64,000 nt of DNA from Terrisporobacter othiniensis (lineage in GTDB: Bacteria; Bacillota; Clostridia; Peptostreptococcales; Peptostreptococcaceae): NCBI RefSeq assembly GCF_000808015.1, contig NZ_JWHR01000115.1, positions 1 through 64,000 on the forward strand. Reading direction: 5' to 3'. How positions within the stretch are numbered: the first letter of the stretch is position 1; the number at the start of each line of letters is the position of its first letter. This document shows positions 18,232 through 26,495 of the stretch, in pieces. A program made the translations under genes and the position numbers. Below the pieces are notes generated by a model. The model was not told where the DNA came from, did no database searches, and saw only the letters and a list, made by a program, of their open reading frames with translations.

Positions 18232-19243
18232 AAATAAAAACTTTGAAAATATATATCTTTTATATGGTAGGGAATATTACTTAATTGATAATGCTATAAA
18301 AAACTTTAAAGAAAGCCTAAATGAATCTATGATTGATTTCAACTTAGATGTAATAGATGGTAAAGAAATTTTTTTAGATCAATTGTTAAGTTCTATAGAA
18401 ACTCTACCTTTTATGGATGATAAAAAAATTACCATAGTGAAGGATTTTGAATTGCTAAAAGGGAAAAGAAAGAATTTTTCTGAAGGTGATGAAAAATACT
18501 TTATTGATTACTTAGATAATATATCAGAAAGTACCGTTTTAGTTTTTGTCGTGTACGGTGAAGTGGACAAAAGAAAGAAGATAGTTAAAAAAATACAAGA
18601 AAAAGGTATTGTATTTAACTGTGATAAAATCTCTGATATGGACTTGTTTAAATGGACAAAAAGGAAGTTTGAAGCTTTTGGTGCCATAATAGAAAATGCA
18701 CAAGTTATGTATTTTATAGAATCTCAAGGATACAGAGATAAAAATAGTGACAAGACCCTTTCGGATTTAGAAAATGAAATAATTAAAATTAGCTCTTTTG
18801 TAGGTAAAGAAAATAAAGTAAGTAATGAGATTATAGATAGGTTATCTCAAAAGAAAATAGAAAATGATATTTTTAAACTTATAGATTATATAGGAGAGAA
18901 GAATTCATCATCTGCCATAAAAATATTAAATGATATGATTGGCGAAGGTGAGTCAGTTCTTGGGATATTCGCTATGATAAGTAGACAATTTAAAATTGTT
19001 TTACAAGTTAGGCAGCTACAAATACAAGGTATATCTGTAAATGATATTTGTGAAAAATTAAGTTTAAGACAATTTGTAGTTAATAAAGCCTTAAAGCAAA
19101 GTCGTAATTTCTCGGATGATATAATAATAGACATGTTAAATTTTATCCTAGAAAATGATTTTAAAATTAAAAATGGATTAATAAAGGATACTTTGGCCAT
19201 AGAAATTTTAGTGGGTAAGTATTGTCAGAGAAATATTAGTTAA
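18200..19243 (+). CDS. holA: DNA polymerase III delta subunit
   Basis: A 347-residue clamp-loader subunit that opens the beta sliding clamp. The family pattern is visible: the N-terminal NIYLLYGREYYLIDNAI, LPFMDDKKITIVKDFELLK at about 70-90, and a C-terminal collar-like helical domain ending ILVGKYCQ. The comEC-holA order, with rpsT next on the opposite strand, is the usual Firmicute arrangement and supports the call. The start overlaps the end of comEC. No residue needs to be catalytic in this subunit. Confidence 0.93.
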   Translation: MDYKDIIRNIKNKNFENIYLLYGREYYLIDNAIKNFKESLNESMIDFNLDVIDGKEIFLDQLLSSIETLPFMDDKKITIVKDFELLKGKRKNFSEGDEKYFIDYLDNISESTVLVFVVYGEVDKRKKIVKKIQEKGIVFNCDKISDMDLFKWTKRKFEAFGAIIENAQVMYFIESQGYRDKNSDKTLSDLENEIIKISSFVGKENKVSNEIIDRLSQKKIENDIFKLIDYIGEKNSSSAIKILNDMIGEGESVLGIFAMISRQFKIVLQVRQLQIQGISVNDICEKLSLRQFVVNKALKQSRNFSDDIIIDMLNFILENDFKIKNGLIKDTLAIEILVGKYCQRNIS

Positions 19244-19275
19244 AAGTCTTGGTTAAAATTCTAAGGCTTTTTTTA
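19243..19275 (+). terminator. Probable terminator after holA
   Basis: AGTCTT and AAGGCT arms, including G-T pairs, with a 12-base intervening region are followed by a T run. Confidence 0.6.
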
Positions 19276-19390
19276 TTGCGAGGATCTTATCAAGTTAGTT
19301 GGAGGCATTGAGATATTTCATTCATATAGTGCCAAAAATAAAGTAGACTTTTGAAGAATTGGGGAAGAGGTAATATTAAAATGAATATAA

Positions 19391-19420
19391 TAAAAAACCC
19401 TTGATAAAATCAAGGGTTTA
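19391..19420 (-). terminator. Terminator of rpsT
   Basis: AAACCCTTGAT and ATCAAGGGTTT form a perfect 11-base stem with a 3-base loop. The T tract follows on the minus strand. Confidence 0.93.
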
Positions 19421-19443
19421 AATTTATAAAAATTAAACTGTTA

Positions 19444-19710
19444 TTATGCGTTCATTGCGTTTAATTTTTGAGCTAATTTAGCAACTTTTCTAGCTGCAGC
19501 GTTTTTGTGTATAGTTCCTTTAGATGCTACTTGGTATATTCTCTTTTGAGCATATTGGAATCTAGCTGTAGCTTCTTCAACGTTACCTGCAGTAACAGCT
19601 TCATCGAATCTTCTTATAGCAGTTTTTAATTGAGATTTTCTAGCTTTGTTTAAAGCAGTTTTCTTATCGATAACTTTTATTCTCTTTTTAGCTGATTTTA
19701 TGTTTGCCAC
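19444..19710 (-). CDS. rpsT: 30S ribosomal protein S20
   Basis: An 88-residue basic, helical protein that binds 16S rRNA and assists 30S assembly. The opening ANIKSAKKRIKV and the NKARKSQLKTAIRRF segment are diagnostic. I start at the GTG at 19710, which gives the usual MANIKSAKKR terminus and lies 8 bases after AGGAGG. The longer frame begins at another GTG at 19719, too close to the ribosome-binding site. It is single-cistron, with its own promoter and terminator, and divergent from gpr. Confidence 0.97.
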   Translation of the reverse strand: MANIKSAKKRIKVIDKKTALNKARKSQLKTAIRRFDEAVTAGNVEEATARFQYAQKRIYQVASKGTIHKNAAARKVAKLAQKLNAMNA

Positions 19711-19759
19711 GAAAAACACCTCCTCGTAAATATAATTATTCTCATCGTCAACATATTAG

Positions 19760-19788
19760 ATTTTAACAGAAATAAATATAAAAATCAA
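19760..19788 (-). promoter_or_regulatory. Sigma-A promoter of rpsT
   Basis: On the minus strand, TTGATT (19788-19783), a 17-base spacer and TAAAAT (19765-19760), 50 bases upstream of the start codon. Confidence 0.65.
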
Positions 19789-19935
19789 GAGTTAATATTT
19801 ATTAGTTAAATATAATTTGTTAACTGTTTTTTTAGTGCATGACTTACTTTATCACATATAAAAATATTTCACAATAATAGATTTATTTATTCATAAAAGT
19901 AATAAAAAATGATAAATAATGTTTAAAATGTTAGT

Positions 19936-19964
19936 ACATGTCAATAATCAATAATATCATTTTA
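19936..19964 (+). promoter_or_regulatory. Possible sigma-G/sigma-F promoter of gpr
   Basis: ACATG (19936-19940) and CATTTTA (19958-19964), 17 bases apart, approximate the forespore consensus (GHATR and CATnHTA). The sequence match is only fair; known forespore expression of gpr in Bacillus makes it plausible. Confidence 0.4.
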
Positions 19965-19983
19965 TTGAATACTGGAGGAAACT

Positions 19984-20937
19984 ATGATAAAAATTAGAAC
20001 TGACCTAGCTCTAGAAGCAAGGGAGATAATAGAAGAAAGCAGTAATAGTAGTGAAATACCAGGAGTTAAAACAATAAATAAACAACTTGATGACTGCGTA
20101 GTTACAAAAGTCGAAGTATTAAATGAGCAAGGTTCTCAAATAATGAATAAAGGAATTGGAACATACGTAACATTAGAAAGTAAATTGATGAAATATGATG
20201 ACGATGAATCAAGAGAACAAATAATAAGTTATTTAGCTAATGAACTTAAAGATATTTTTGGTTCAGAGGAACACAAGAAAACTTTAGTAATTGGACTTGG
20301 AAACTGGAATATAACATCAGACGCACTAGGCCCAAAATCAGTATCAAAAACTCTTGTAACTCGTCATATATTTAAAAACTATAATAAGGATTACGATGAT
20401 GATTTTACAGAAGTTGCAGCTTTAAGTCCAGGTGTTATGGGCATTACTGGAATAGAAACTAGCGAAACTGTAAAGGCAATAGTAGATACTATTAAGCCAG
20501 ACAGAGTAGTTGCCATAGATGCACTTGCTTCAAGAAAGATGGATAGGGTAAATTCTACCATACAAATATCAACAGCTGGGATAGCCCCAGGTGGAGGAGT
20601 AGGCAATAAAAGAAAGGCTCTAAATAAAGAATATTTGGGAGTGGATGTTATAGCTATAGGTGTACCGACAGTAGTTGATGCAGCGACTTTAACAAATGAT
20701 GTATTAGATATGGCTATAAAAAATTTGATGGAGCAATCTAATCAAGGTGAAGTATTTTATAAAATGCTTCAAAAATTACAGGAAGAAGAAAAATATCAAC
20801 TAATTAGAGATTCTCTAGATCCTTATGATAAAAATTTAATTGTTACTCCTAAGGATATAGATGAAACTATAGAAAATCTATCAATAATAATTAGTGAAGG
20901 ATTAAATAGATCTCTTCATCCAGGGAGAACTTCGTAA
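19984..20937 (+). CDS. gpr: Germination protease (spore protease)
   Basis: A 317-residue aspartic-like protease that degrades small acid-soluble spore proteins early in germination. It is made as an inactive zymogen in the forespore and loses an N-terminal propeptide. Family features include the N-terminal RTDLALEAREII, the core GLGNWNITSDALGPK and the segment AALSPGVMGITGIET, plus AIDALASRKMDRV and GIAPGGGVGN. ATG follows GGAGG. spoIIP follows 15 bases later, the same order as in Bacillus. This is strong evidence for endospore formation. Confidence 0.97.
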   Translation: MIKIRTDLALEAREIIEESSNSSEIPGVKTINKQLDDCVVTKVEVLNEQGSQIMNKGIGTYVTLESKLMKYDDDESREQIISYLANELKDIFGSEEHKKTLVIGLGNWNITSDALGPKSVSKTLVTRHIFKNYNKDYDDDFTEVAALSPGVMGITGIETSETVKAIVDTIKPDRVVAIDALASRKMDRVNSTIQISTAGIAPGGGVGNKRKALNKEYLGVDVIAIGVPTVVDAATLTNDVLDMAIKNLMEQSNQGEVFYKMLQKLQEEEKYQLIRDSLDPYDKNLIVTPKDIDETIENLSIIISEGLNRSLHPGRTS

Positions 20938-20952
20938 CAAGGAGGAATTTTA

Positions 20953-21924
20953 ATGAAAAAAAATAAAATAAAAGCTATAAAAATAGGATTTTTAATAGTT
21001 TGTATTTTACCTACTATTTCTCAAGCATTAGATAAAGAAGATATATTAAAATATTTGGTGAAGTCATCTTATCCTGAAGTAAAGGTTATAGACAAAGAAG
21101 ATAACGATAAAAAAGATGATGAAGAAAACTTAGAATCTACAGATAATATAAAAAGCAATATAAGTAATAAAGATGATGAAGAATATGTTAATATTTATGT
21201 TGGTGAAGAAAACAAGCCAGAAACAAATAAAGAAAAAGAATCAAAGGCAACTAGTAATATTATTGACTCAAGTTATACAAATAACTTAAGGATAACAAAG
21301 AACAAACCTCAAATACTTATTTATCACACTCATAGTAGTGAAACATATTCAGATTCACCAAAGAATAACTATCACTCTACAGATATAGAAAACTCAGTTA
21401 TGGCTGTAGGTAGTGCTTTATCTACAGAGCTAACAGAGAAGGGGTGGGGGGTAGTTCATAGTACCAAATATAATGATTTATCATATAATGAAGCTTATGC
21501 AACAAGTGCTAAAACAGTCAAATCTATACTATCTAAATATGATTCTGTTAAAATAGCTATAGATTTGCATAGAGATGGTCAAAGTTTAAAGAGTGAGCAA
21601 GCAAAAAAAACAGTGCATGATAAATATACTACTGAAATAAATGGAGAAACCGTTGCTAAATTTTTCTTGGTAGTTGGGCAGAGAAATCAAAATGTTGGAG
21701 AACTAAAAAGACAGGCAGAAGAAATCACTGCATTGGCTGAAAAGAAATACCCAGGGCTAGTTTGTCCAGTAGTAACAAAACAATATGGTAGATTTAATCA
21801 ATATATGTCAGAAAATGGTTTATTAATAGAAATAGGAAATAATGCAACAAGTACAAAAGAAGCTTTGGCTACATCTAAATATGTAGCAGAAATACTAGAT
21901 GAATATTATTCTAATATTAAATAA
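20953..21924 (+). CDS. spoIIP: Stage II sporulation protein P (peptidoglycan hydrolase)
   Basis: A 323-residue membrane-anchored amidase and endopeptidase that, with SpoIID and SpoIIM, thins septal peptidoglycan during engulfment. After a signal/anchor segment (residues 9-25) comes a long charged Glu/Asp/Lys/Asn linker (about 40-105). The SpoIIP catalytic domain then has the zinc-binding ILIYHTHSSETY and later IAIDLHRDGQ and LIEIGNN. The length is shorter than Bacillus SpoIIP (about 401) because of the linker region. It is co-transcribed with gpr. Confidence 0.96.
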   Translation: MKKNKIKAIKIGFLIVCILPTISQALDKEDILKYLVKSSYPEVKVIDKEDNDKKDDEENLESTDNIKSNISNKDDEEYVNIYVGEENKPETNKEKESKATSNIIDSSYTNNLRITKNKPQILIYHTHSSETYSDSPKNNYHSTDIENSVMAVGSALSTELTEKGWGVVHSTKYNDLSYNEAYATSAKTVKSILSKYDSVKIAIDLHRDGQSLKSEQAKKTVHDKYTTEINGETVAKFFLVVGQRNQNVGELKRQAEEITALAEKKYPGLVCPVVTKQYGRFNQYMSENGLLIEIGNNATSTKEALATSKYVAEILDEYYSNIK

Positions 21925-21938
21925 TTAGGGTGTAAATT

Positions 21939-22133
21939 ATGAGTCGTTTAGAAAGAATACAAAAAGAAAAGAGTTCTAAAAAGAAATATAAAACGGTTTG
22001 CAGAGTTATATTTTTATTTCTAATGTTAATAATTACTAGTAGTAGTATACTGTTAATAGATTACAGAGCTAATGAAGTCTTAGATGATGATAGTAAAAGT
22101 AATCTTACAAAATATATAATGGATATATTTTAA
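21939..22133 (+). CDS. Small membrane protein of unknown function
   Basis: A 64-residue protein. It has a strongly basic N-terminus (residues 1-22), one membrane helix (about 23-41) and a short acidic C-terminal tail, so Lys-rich inside and tail outside is likely. It starts 14 bases after spoIIP and ends before a strong terminator, making it the third gene of the gpr-spoIIP unit. I do not recognise a family. Its place suggests sporulation-linked expression; that is inference only. Confidence 0.6.
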   Translation: MSRLERIQKEKSSKKKYKTVCRVIFLFLMLIITSSSILLIDYRANEVLDDDSKSNLTKYIMDIF

Positions 22134-22200
22134 GCTAGAGCATTTAATTGTTACATAATATAAGAATACAAATTACAAAAATAAATCAAAATAATAGAAA

Positions 22201-22233
22201 AAATAAGACTTAAGAAATAAGTCTTATTTTTTT
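22201..22233 (+). terminator. Terminator of the gpr-spoIIP unit
   Basis: AATAAGACTTA (22202-22212) and TAAGTCTTATT (22218-22228) form a perfect 11-base stem followed by T residues. Confidence 0.93.
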
Positions 22234-22314
22234 GTAATATAGTACTTATTTACAGAAGTGCAGATATATTATAAAATAAAGTTTATGATAATAACTTATT
22301 AAGGAGGAATAAAG

Positions 22315-24117
22315 GTGGACAAACAAAGTAGAACTAGGAATTTTAGTATAATTGCTCATATAGATCATGGTAAGTCTACCTTAGCTGATAGATTAATACA
22401 GTACACAGGTTTAGTAAGTGATAGAGAAATGAAAAGTCAGTTATTAGATAACATGGACTTGGAAAGAGAAAGAGGAATCACTATTAAACTACAAAATGTT
22501 AGATTAATATATAAAGCTAAGGATGGAAATGAATATTATTTAAATCTTATAGATACTCCAGGTCACGTGGATTTTAACTATGAGGTATCGAGAAGTTTAG
22601 CAGCATGTGAGGGGGCGTTACTTGTAGTAGATGCCGCTCAAGGTGTAGAGGCTCAAACATTAGCTAATGTGTATTTAGCTTTAGAACAAGATTTAGAAAT
22701 ATTACCAGTAATAAATAAAATAGATCTTCCAAGTGCGAGACCAGATGAGGTAAAAGAAGAAATTGAAGATTTAGTAGGACTTGATGCAAGTGAAGCACCA
22801 TTAATATCAGCAAAAAGTGGTTTAAACATACAAGATGTATTAGAAGATATAGTAGCTAATGTACCTGCTCCAATAGGAGATGCAAATAAACCGTTGAAAG
22901 CTTTAATATTTGACTCGTATTATGATGCTTATAAAGGTGTTGTAGCTTATGTTAGGGTTTTTGAAGGTGAAGTTAAAAAAGGTATGACAATCGAAATGAT
23001 GAATACTAAGAAGAAATTCGAAGTAACAGAAGTTGGTGTTATGGCCCCAGGAGCTACTGAACTTGATAGTTTATCGGCTGGAGATGTTGGATATATAGCA
23101 GCAAGTATAAAGGACATAAGAAGTTGTCATGTAGGAGACACTATTACAGATGCTAATAATAGAACAGAAGAACCTATGGCAGGATATAAGAAAGCAACTC
23201 CTATGGTTTACTGTGGTATTTATCCAGGTGAAGGTGAAAAATACGAAAATGTAAGAGACTGTTTAGAAAAACTACAAGTTAATGATGCTGCCCTTGAGTT
23301 TGAGCCAGAAACTTCTGCAGCTCTAGGATTTGGTTTTAGATGTGGGTTCTTAGGATTATTACATCTTGAAATTATACAAGAAAGATTAGAAAGAGAGTTT
23401 AATCTAAACTTAGTAACAACTGCTCCTTCTGTTATATATAGAGTTACTAAAACTGATGGTGAAGTAGTTATGGTTCAAAATCCTGCTAACTTACCAGAAG
23501 TTTCAGAAATAAGAATGATAGAAGAACCAATTGTAAAAGCAGATATTATAGCCCCAAAAGACTTTGTTGGTATAGTTATGGAACTTTGCCAAGAAAGACG
23601 TGGAACAATGTTACACATGGAGTATATTGATGAAAAAAGAGTTATGCTACATTATGATTTGCCATTAAATGAAGTTGTATATGATTTCTTTGATGCCTTA
23701 AAGTCAAGAACAAGAGGTTATGGTTCTCTTGATTATGAAATGAAAGGGTATGTACCTTCTCAACTTGTAAAGTTAGATATATTAATAAATAAAGAACAAG
23801 TAGATGCACTTAGTTTTATTGTTCATGAGAGTAAAGCGTACTCTAGAGGTAAGGCAATGTGTGAAAAACTTAAAAATGAAATACCAAGACATCAGTTTGC
23901 TGTTCCTATACAAGCAGCTGTTGGAAATAAAATAGTTGCAAGAGAAACAATAAGTGCTCTTAGAAAAGACGTACTAGCTAAATGCTACGGAGGAGATATA
24001 TCTCGTAAGAAGAAACTTCTTGAAAAACAAAAAGAAGGTAAGAAACGTATGAGACAGATTGGTAGCGTGGAAGTTCCACAAAAGGCATTTATGTCAGTTC
24101 TTAAATTAGATGAATAA
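22315..24117 (+). CDS. lepA: Elongation factor 4 (LepA GTPase)
   Basis: A 600-residue ribosome-associated translational GTPase. G1 is AHIDHGKST at about residues 14-22, followed by [14 protein letters not shown] and NKIDLP. EF-G-like domains II, III and V and the unique C-terminal domain (about 490-600) complete it. It is full length for the family. The GTG start follows AGGAGG. In many clostridia hemW and hrcA follow directly; here a poly-gamma-glutamate locus lies between them. Confidence 0.98.
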   Translation: MDKQSRTRNFSIIAHIDHGKSTLADRLIQYTGLVSDREMKSQLLDNMDLERERGITIKLQNVRLIYKAKDGNEYYLNLIDTPGHVDFNYEVSRSLAACEGALLVVDAAQGVEAQTLANVYLALEQDLEILPVINKIDLPSARPDEVKEEIEDLVGLDASEAPLISAKSGLNIQDVLEDIVANVPAPIGDANKPLKALIFDSYYDAYKGVVAYVRVFEGEVKKGMTIEMMNTKKKFEVTEVGVMAPGATELDSLSAGDVGYIAASIKDIRSCHVGDTITDANNRTEEPMAGYKKATPMVYCGIYPGEGEKYENVRDCLEKLQVNDAALEFEPETSAALGFGFRCGFLGLLHLEIIQERLEREFNLNLVTTAPSVIYRVTKTDGEVVMVQNPANLPEVSEIRMIEEPIVKADIIAPKDFVGIVMELCQERRGTMLHMEYIDEKRVMLHYDLPLNEVVYDFFDALKSRTRGYGSLDYEMKGYVPSQLVKLDILINKEQVDALSFIVHESKAYSRGKAMCEKLKNEIPRHQFAVPIQAAVGNKIVARETISALRKDVLAKCYGGDISRKKKLLEKQKEGKKRMRQIGSVEVPQKAFMSVLKLDE

Positions 24118-24137
24118 ATTGTATAAATAAATAGTTA

Positions 24138-24193
24138 GTTAAAGAAGTTATCTCAAATAGTTTTTACAGTTATAAGAGATAGCTTCTTTTTTA
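24138..24193 (+). terminator. Terminator after lepA
   Basis: AAGAAGTTATCTC and GAGATAGCTTCTT form a long stem with one mismatch, followed by T residues. Confidence 0.85.
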
Positions 24194-24472
24194 TTTGCTT
24201 ATTATGTAAAATAAATTCTTAGATTTTGATATTTACTTTTGTATAACTATTTTTTATTTTAAGATAATCTTTTTATTTATGTTAGATATTCCCTAACAAT
24301 TAATACAAACTACATTAAATATGATATTATATAGTTTATTGAAAAATATCCGAAAATATTATACACTATAGAGAAGAAATTTGTAACATTGAGTAGATAC
24401 CAATTTTAATAAAAAATATATTATTTAGAAATTGAAATAAATACTTTTAGAAATTAGGAGTTTTTGATATAA
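24194..24472. other. A+T-rich spacer before the poly-gamma-glutamate operon
   Basis: About 280 bases with no convincing gene or strong hairpin. Transcription of the operon appears to start downstream of it, at the promoter near 24500. Confidence 0.4.
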
Positions 24473-24502
24473 TTGACTAGTTGTTAGACAAGATATGATA
24501 AT
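24473..24502 (+). promoter_or_regulatory. Probable sigma-A promoter of the pgs operon
   Basis: TTGACT (24473-24478), an 18-base spacer and GATAAT (24497-24502). The roughly 95-base leader contains short inverted arms, ATACTAA (24515-24521) and TTAGTAT (24541-24547), that could fold. Confidence 0.55.
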
Positions 24503-24604
24503 AATCTAGATTTTATACTAATGTATGAAATAAAATATTTTTAGTATTAACCTTGGTACATGAAAACAATCATACAATGATTATTAATTAGGGAGGGATG
24601 AGCT

Positions 24605-25819
24605 ATTATTATTATAGTATTGTGTATAATCACTCTGCTTATACTTGGTATAAGAGAGCAACTTGCTCAAAAGAAAAATGTTAAAAAGATACCAATAAGA
24701 GTGAATATAAATGGAATAAGAGGAAAATCAACTGTTACAAGATTAATAACTGGAATATTAACTGAAGCAGGATATAAAACAGTAGGAAAAACAACTGGAA
24801 CAGAAGCAAGAATGATTTATTGGTTCCAAGATGAAGAAGAACCTATAATAAGAAAACCTCAAGGTGCTAATATAGGTGAACAATTAGATGTATTACAAAA
24901 GTCGGCTGATCTAGGGGCAGAAGCTTTAGTATGTGAGTGTATGGCAGTAAATCCAGACTATCAAAAGGTATATCAATTTAGAATGTTAGAAGCAAATATT
25001 GTTTTAATAGTTAATGTCCTTGAAGATCATATGGATGTACTGGGACCAACATTAAATGAAGTTGCACAAGCATTCGCTGCAACAATACCATATGATGGAC
25101 ACTTAATTACTATACCAAGCCCTTATTTAGATTACTTTAAAGAAGTCGCTGAAGAAAGAAATACTAAGGTAATAGTAGCTGATAACTCAAAAATAAGCAG
25201 TGAATTTTTAGCTAAATTTGACTATATGGTATTCCCAGATAATGCATCTTTAGCATTGGCTGTAGGTGAAGCTTTAGGTTTAGACAAAGAAGTATGTATG
25301 AGAGGAATGCTTAATGCTCATCCGGATCCAGGTGCAATGAGAGTTACTAAAATAGGTGAAGAATCTCTAAATTGTCATTTTGTAAATGGATTTGCGGCAA
25401 ATGATCCTCAATCAACTTTAAATATTTGGGCCAAAATATGTGAAATGGATTACAAATCAGATGATCCAATAGTTATAATGAACTGTAGACAAGATAGGGT
25501 TGATAGAACTGAAATATTCGTAAGAGATGTGTTCCCAAATATTCAAGCTCATACCCTAGTTGGTATAGGTGAAGTAACAGAGCCTATGACTACGGCATTT
25601 AAAAAAGGTATGTTACCAAACGTGAAAAATTATATTGATTTAGAAAATGCAACACCAGATGAAATATTAGAGACTATAAGACCGTTAATGAAAAATAGAG
25701 TAATCTATGGTGTAGGAAATATACATGGTACGGGTGAACCATTTATAGAAAGACTTTTAAGTATGAGTCAAGATAAAACAATAAATGATTATAGTAGAAA
25801 GCAAAAAGCTATAATCTAG
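24605..25819 (+). CDS. pgsB: Poly-gamma-glutamate synthase subunit PgsB/CapB (inferred AUU start)
   Basis: A Mur-ligase-like ATP-dependent amide ligase that polymerises glutamate through its gamma-carboxyl, with PgsC, at the membrane. It closely follows the Bacillus PgsB pattern: an N-terminal membrane segment, NINGIRGKSTVTRLI (P-loop), GKTTGTEARMIYW, CMAVNPDYQ, NVLEDHMDV, FVNGFAANDPQSTLNIW and VIYGVGNIHG. The first usual start is TTG 24620, which would halve the membrane helix and lie 22 bases from the Shine-Dalgarno GGGAGGG (24591-24597). An ATT at 24605 lies 7 bases from it and matches the Bacillus N-terminal length, so I place the start there. An in-frame stop at 24599 excludes anything earlier. 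Confidence 0.9.
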   Translation: MIIIVLCIITLLILGIREQLAQKKNVKKIPIRVNINGIRGKSTVTRLITGILTEAGYKTVGKTTGTEARMIYWFQDEEEPIIRKPQGANIGEQLDVLQKSADLGAEALVCECMAVNPDYQKVYQFRMLEANIVLIVNVLEDHMDVLGPTLNEVAQAFAATIPYDGHLITIPSPYLDYFKEVAEERNTKVIVADNSKISSEFLAKFDYMVFPDNASLALAVGEALGLDKEVCMRGMLNAHPDPGAMRVTKIGEESLNCHFVNGFAANDPQSTLNIWAKICEMDYKSDDPIVIMNCRQDRVDRTEIFVRDVFPNIQAHTLVGIGEVTEPMTTAFKKGMLPNVKNYIDLENATPDEILETIRPLMKNRVIYGVGNIHGTGEPFIERLLSMSQDKTINDYSRKQKAII

Positions 25820-25837
25820 AAAATTTAGGAGGCTATA

Positions 25838-26287
25838 ATGGTATCGACAGATTTATACGTTGCAATAATCTTAGGTCTAACTCTAAGTTTATTATTTCAA
25901 GAAAAATTCGGAATTAACCCAGGAGGTATGGTAGTTCCTGGTTACTTAGCGCTTACAATGGACAATCCTAAAAGTTTAATAGTAATATTTTTATTAAGTG
26001 TCTTAACTTATATTATAGTTGAATTTGGATTGAATAAATTCCTTATACTATATGGAAGAAGAAGATTTTTAGCAATGCTATTGGTATGCATGCTATTAAA
26101 AATAGCGATAGATACATTAAATATATCAATGGGTATGTCATTAGGTGCTCTTGATGGAGTTGGAATAGTTATACCTGGTTTAATAGCGAACTGTTTCTAT
26201 AAGCAAGGTATAAAGCTTACAGCAGTAAGTACTATAGGTGTTTCTTTAGTGGTTTTTGTTATCTTAAATGTAGCTCAATTAGTTTAA
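25838..26287 (+). CDS. pgsC: Poly-gamma-glutamate synthase subunit PgsC/CapC
   Basis: A 149-residue integral membrane protein with about four or five helices. It forms the active membrane synthase with PgsB. The family signature GINPGGMVVPGYLAL is at about residues 28-42, and the later GVGIVIPGLIANCFYKQG is also typical. ATG follows AGGAGG, 18 bases after pgsB, so the two are co-transcribed. The usual next gene, pgsA/capA, is missing; a small membrane protein and a CapD-like enzyme follow instead. Confidence 0.92.
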   Translation: MVSTDLYVAIILGLTLSLLFQEKFGINPGGMVVPGYLALTMDNPKSLIVIFLLSVLTYIIVEFGLNKFLILYGRRRFLAMLLVCMLLKIAIDTLNISMGMSLGALDGVGIVIPGLIANCFYKQGIKLTAVSTIGVSLVVFVILNVAQLV

Positions 26288-26299
26288 GGAGATGAAAAT

Positions 26300-26434
26300 A
26301 TGACTAAGAATTTGACTTTAAAAGAAAAAATCCAAATATATATAAAAAATAGAAAAGAGATAACACTTTTTAATTTATTGACATTATCGTTAATTTTATG
26401 TTTTACTTATATGTTTTTAGATGTTATATTCTAA
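26300..26434 (+). CDS. Small membrane protein in the poly-gamma-glutamate operon (PgsE/CapE position)
   Basis: A 44-residue open frame with ATG behind AAGGAGATG, 12 bases after pgsC. The N-terminal 20 residues are polar and basic (KEKIQIYIKNRKE), followed by one membrane helix (about 22-40). Bacillus operons have a similarly small PgsE/CapE (about 47-55 residues) after pgsA, but I see no clear sequence match and the hydrophobic part is placed differently. Its position and good ribosome-binding site support a real gene; a role as synthase accessory subunit is inference. Confidence 0.6.
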   Translation: MTKNLTLKEKIQIYIKNRKEITLFNLLTLSLILCFTYMFLDVIF

Positions 26435-26495
26435 AATAGATAATTTAATCTTTACCGCTAGTTTTGAAATTTAATATCAAAAAGGAGAGAATAAA

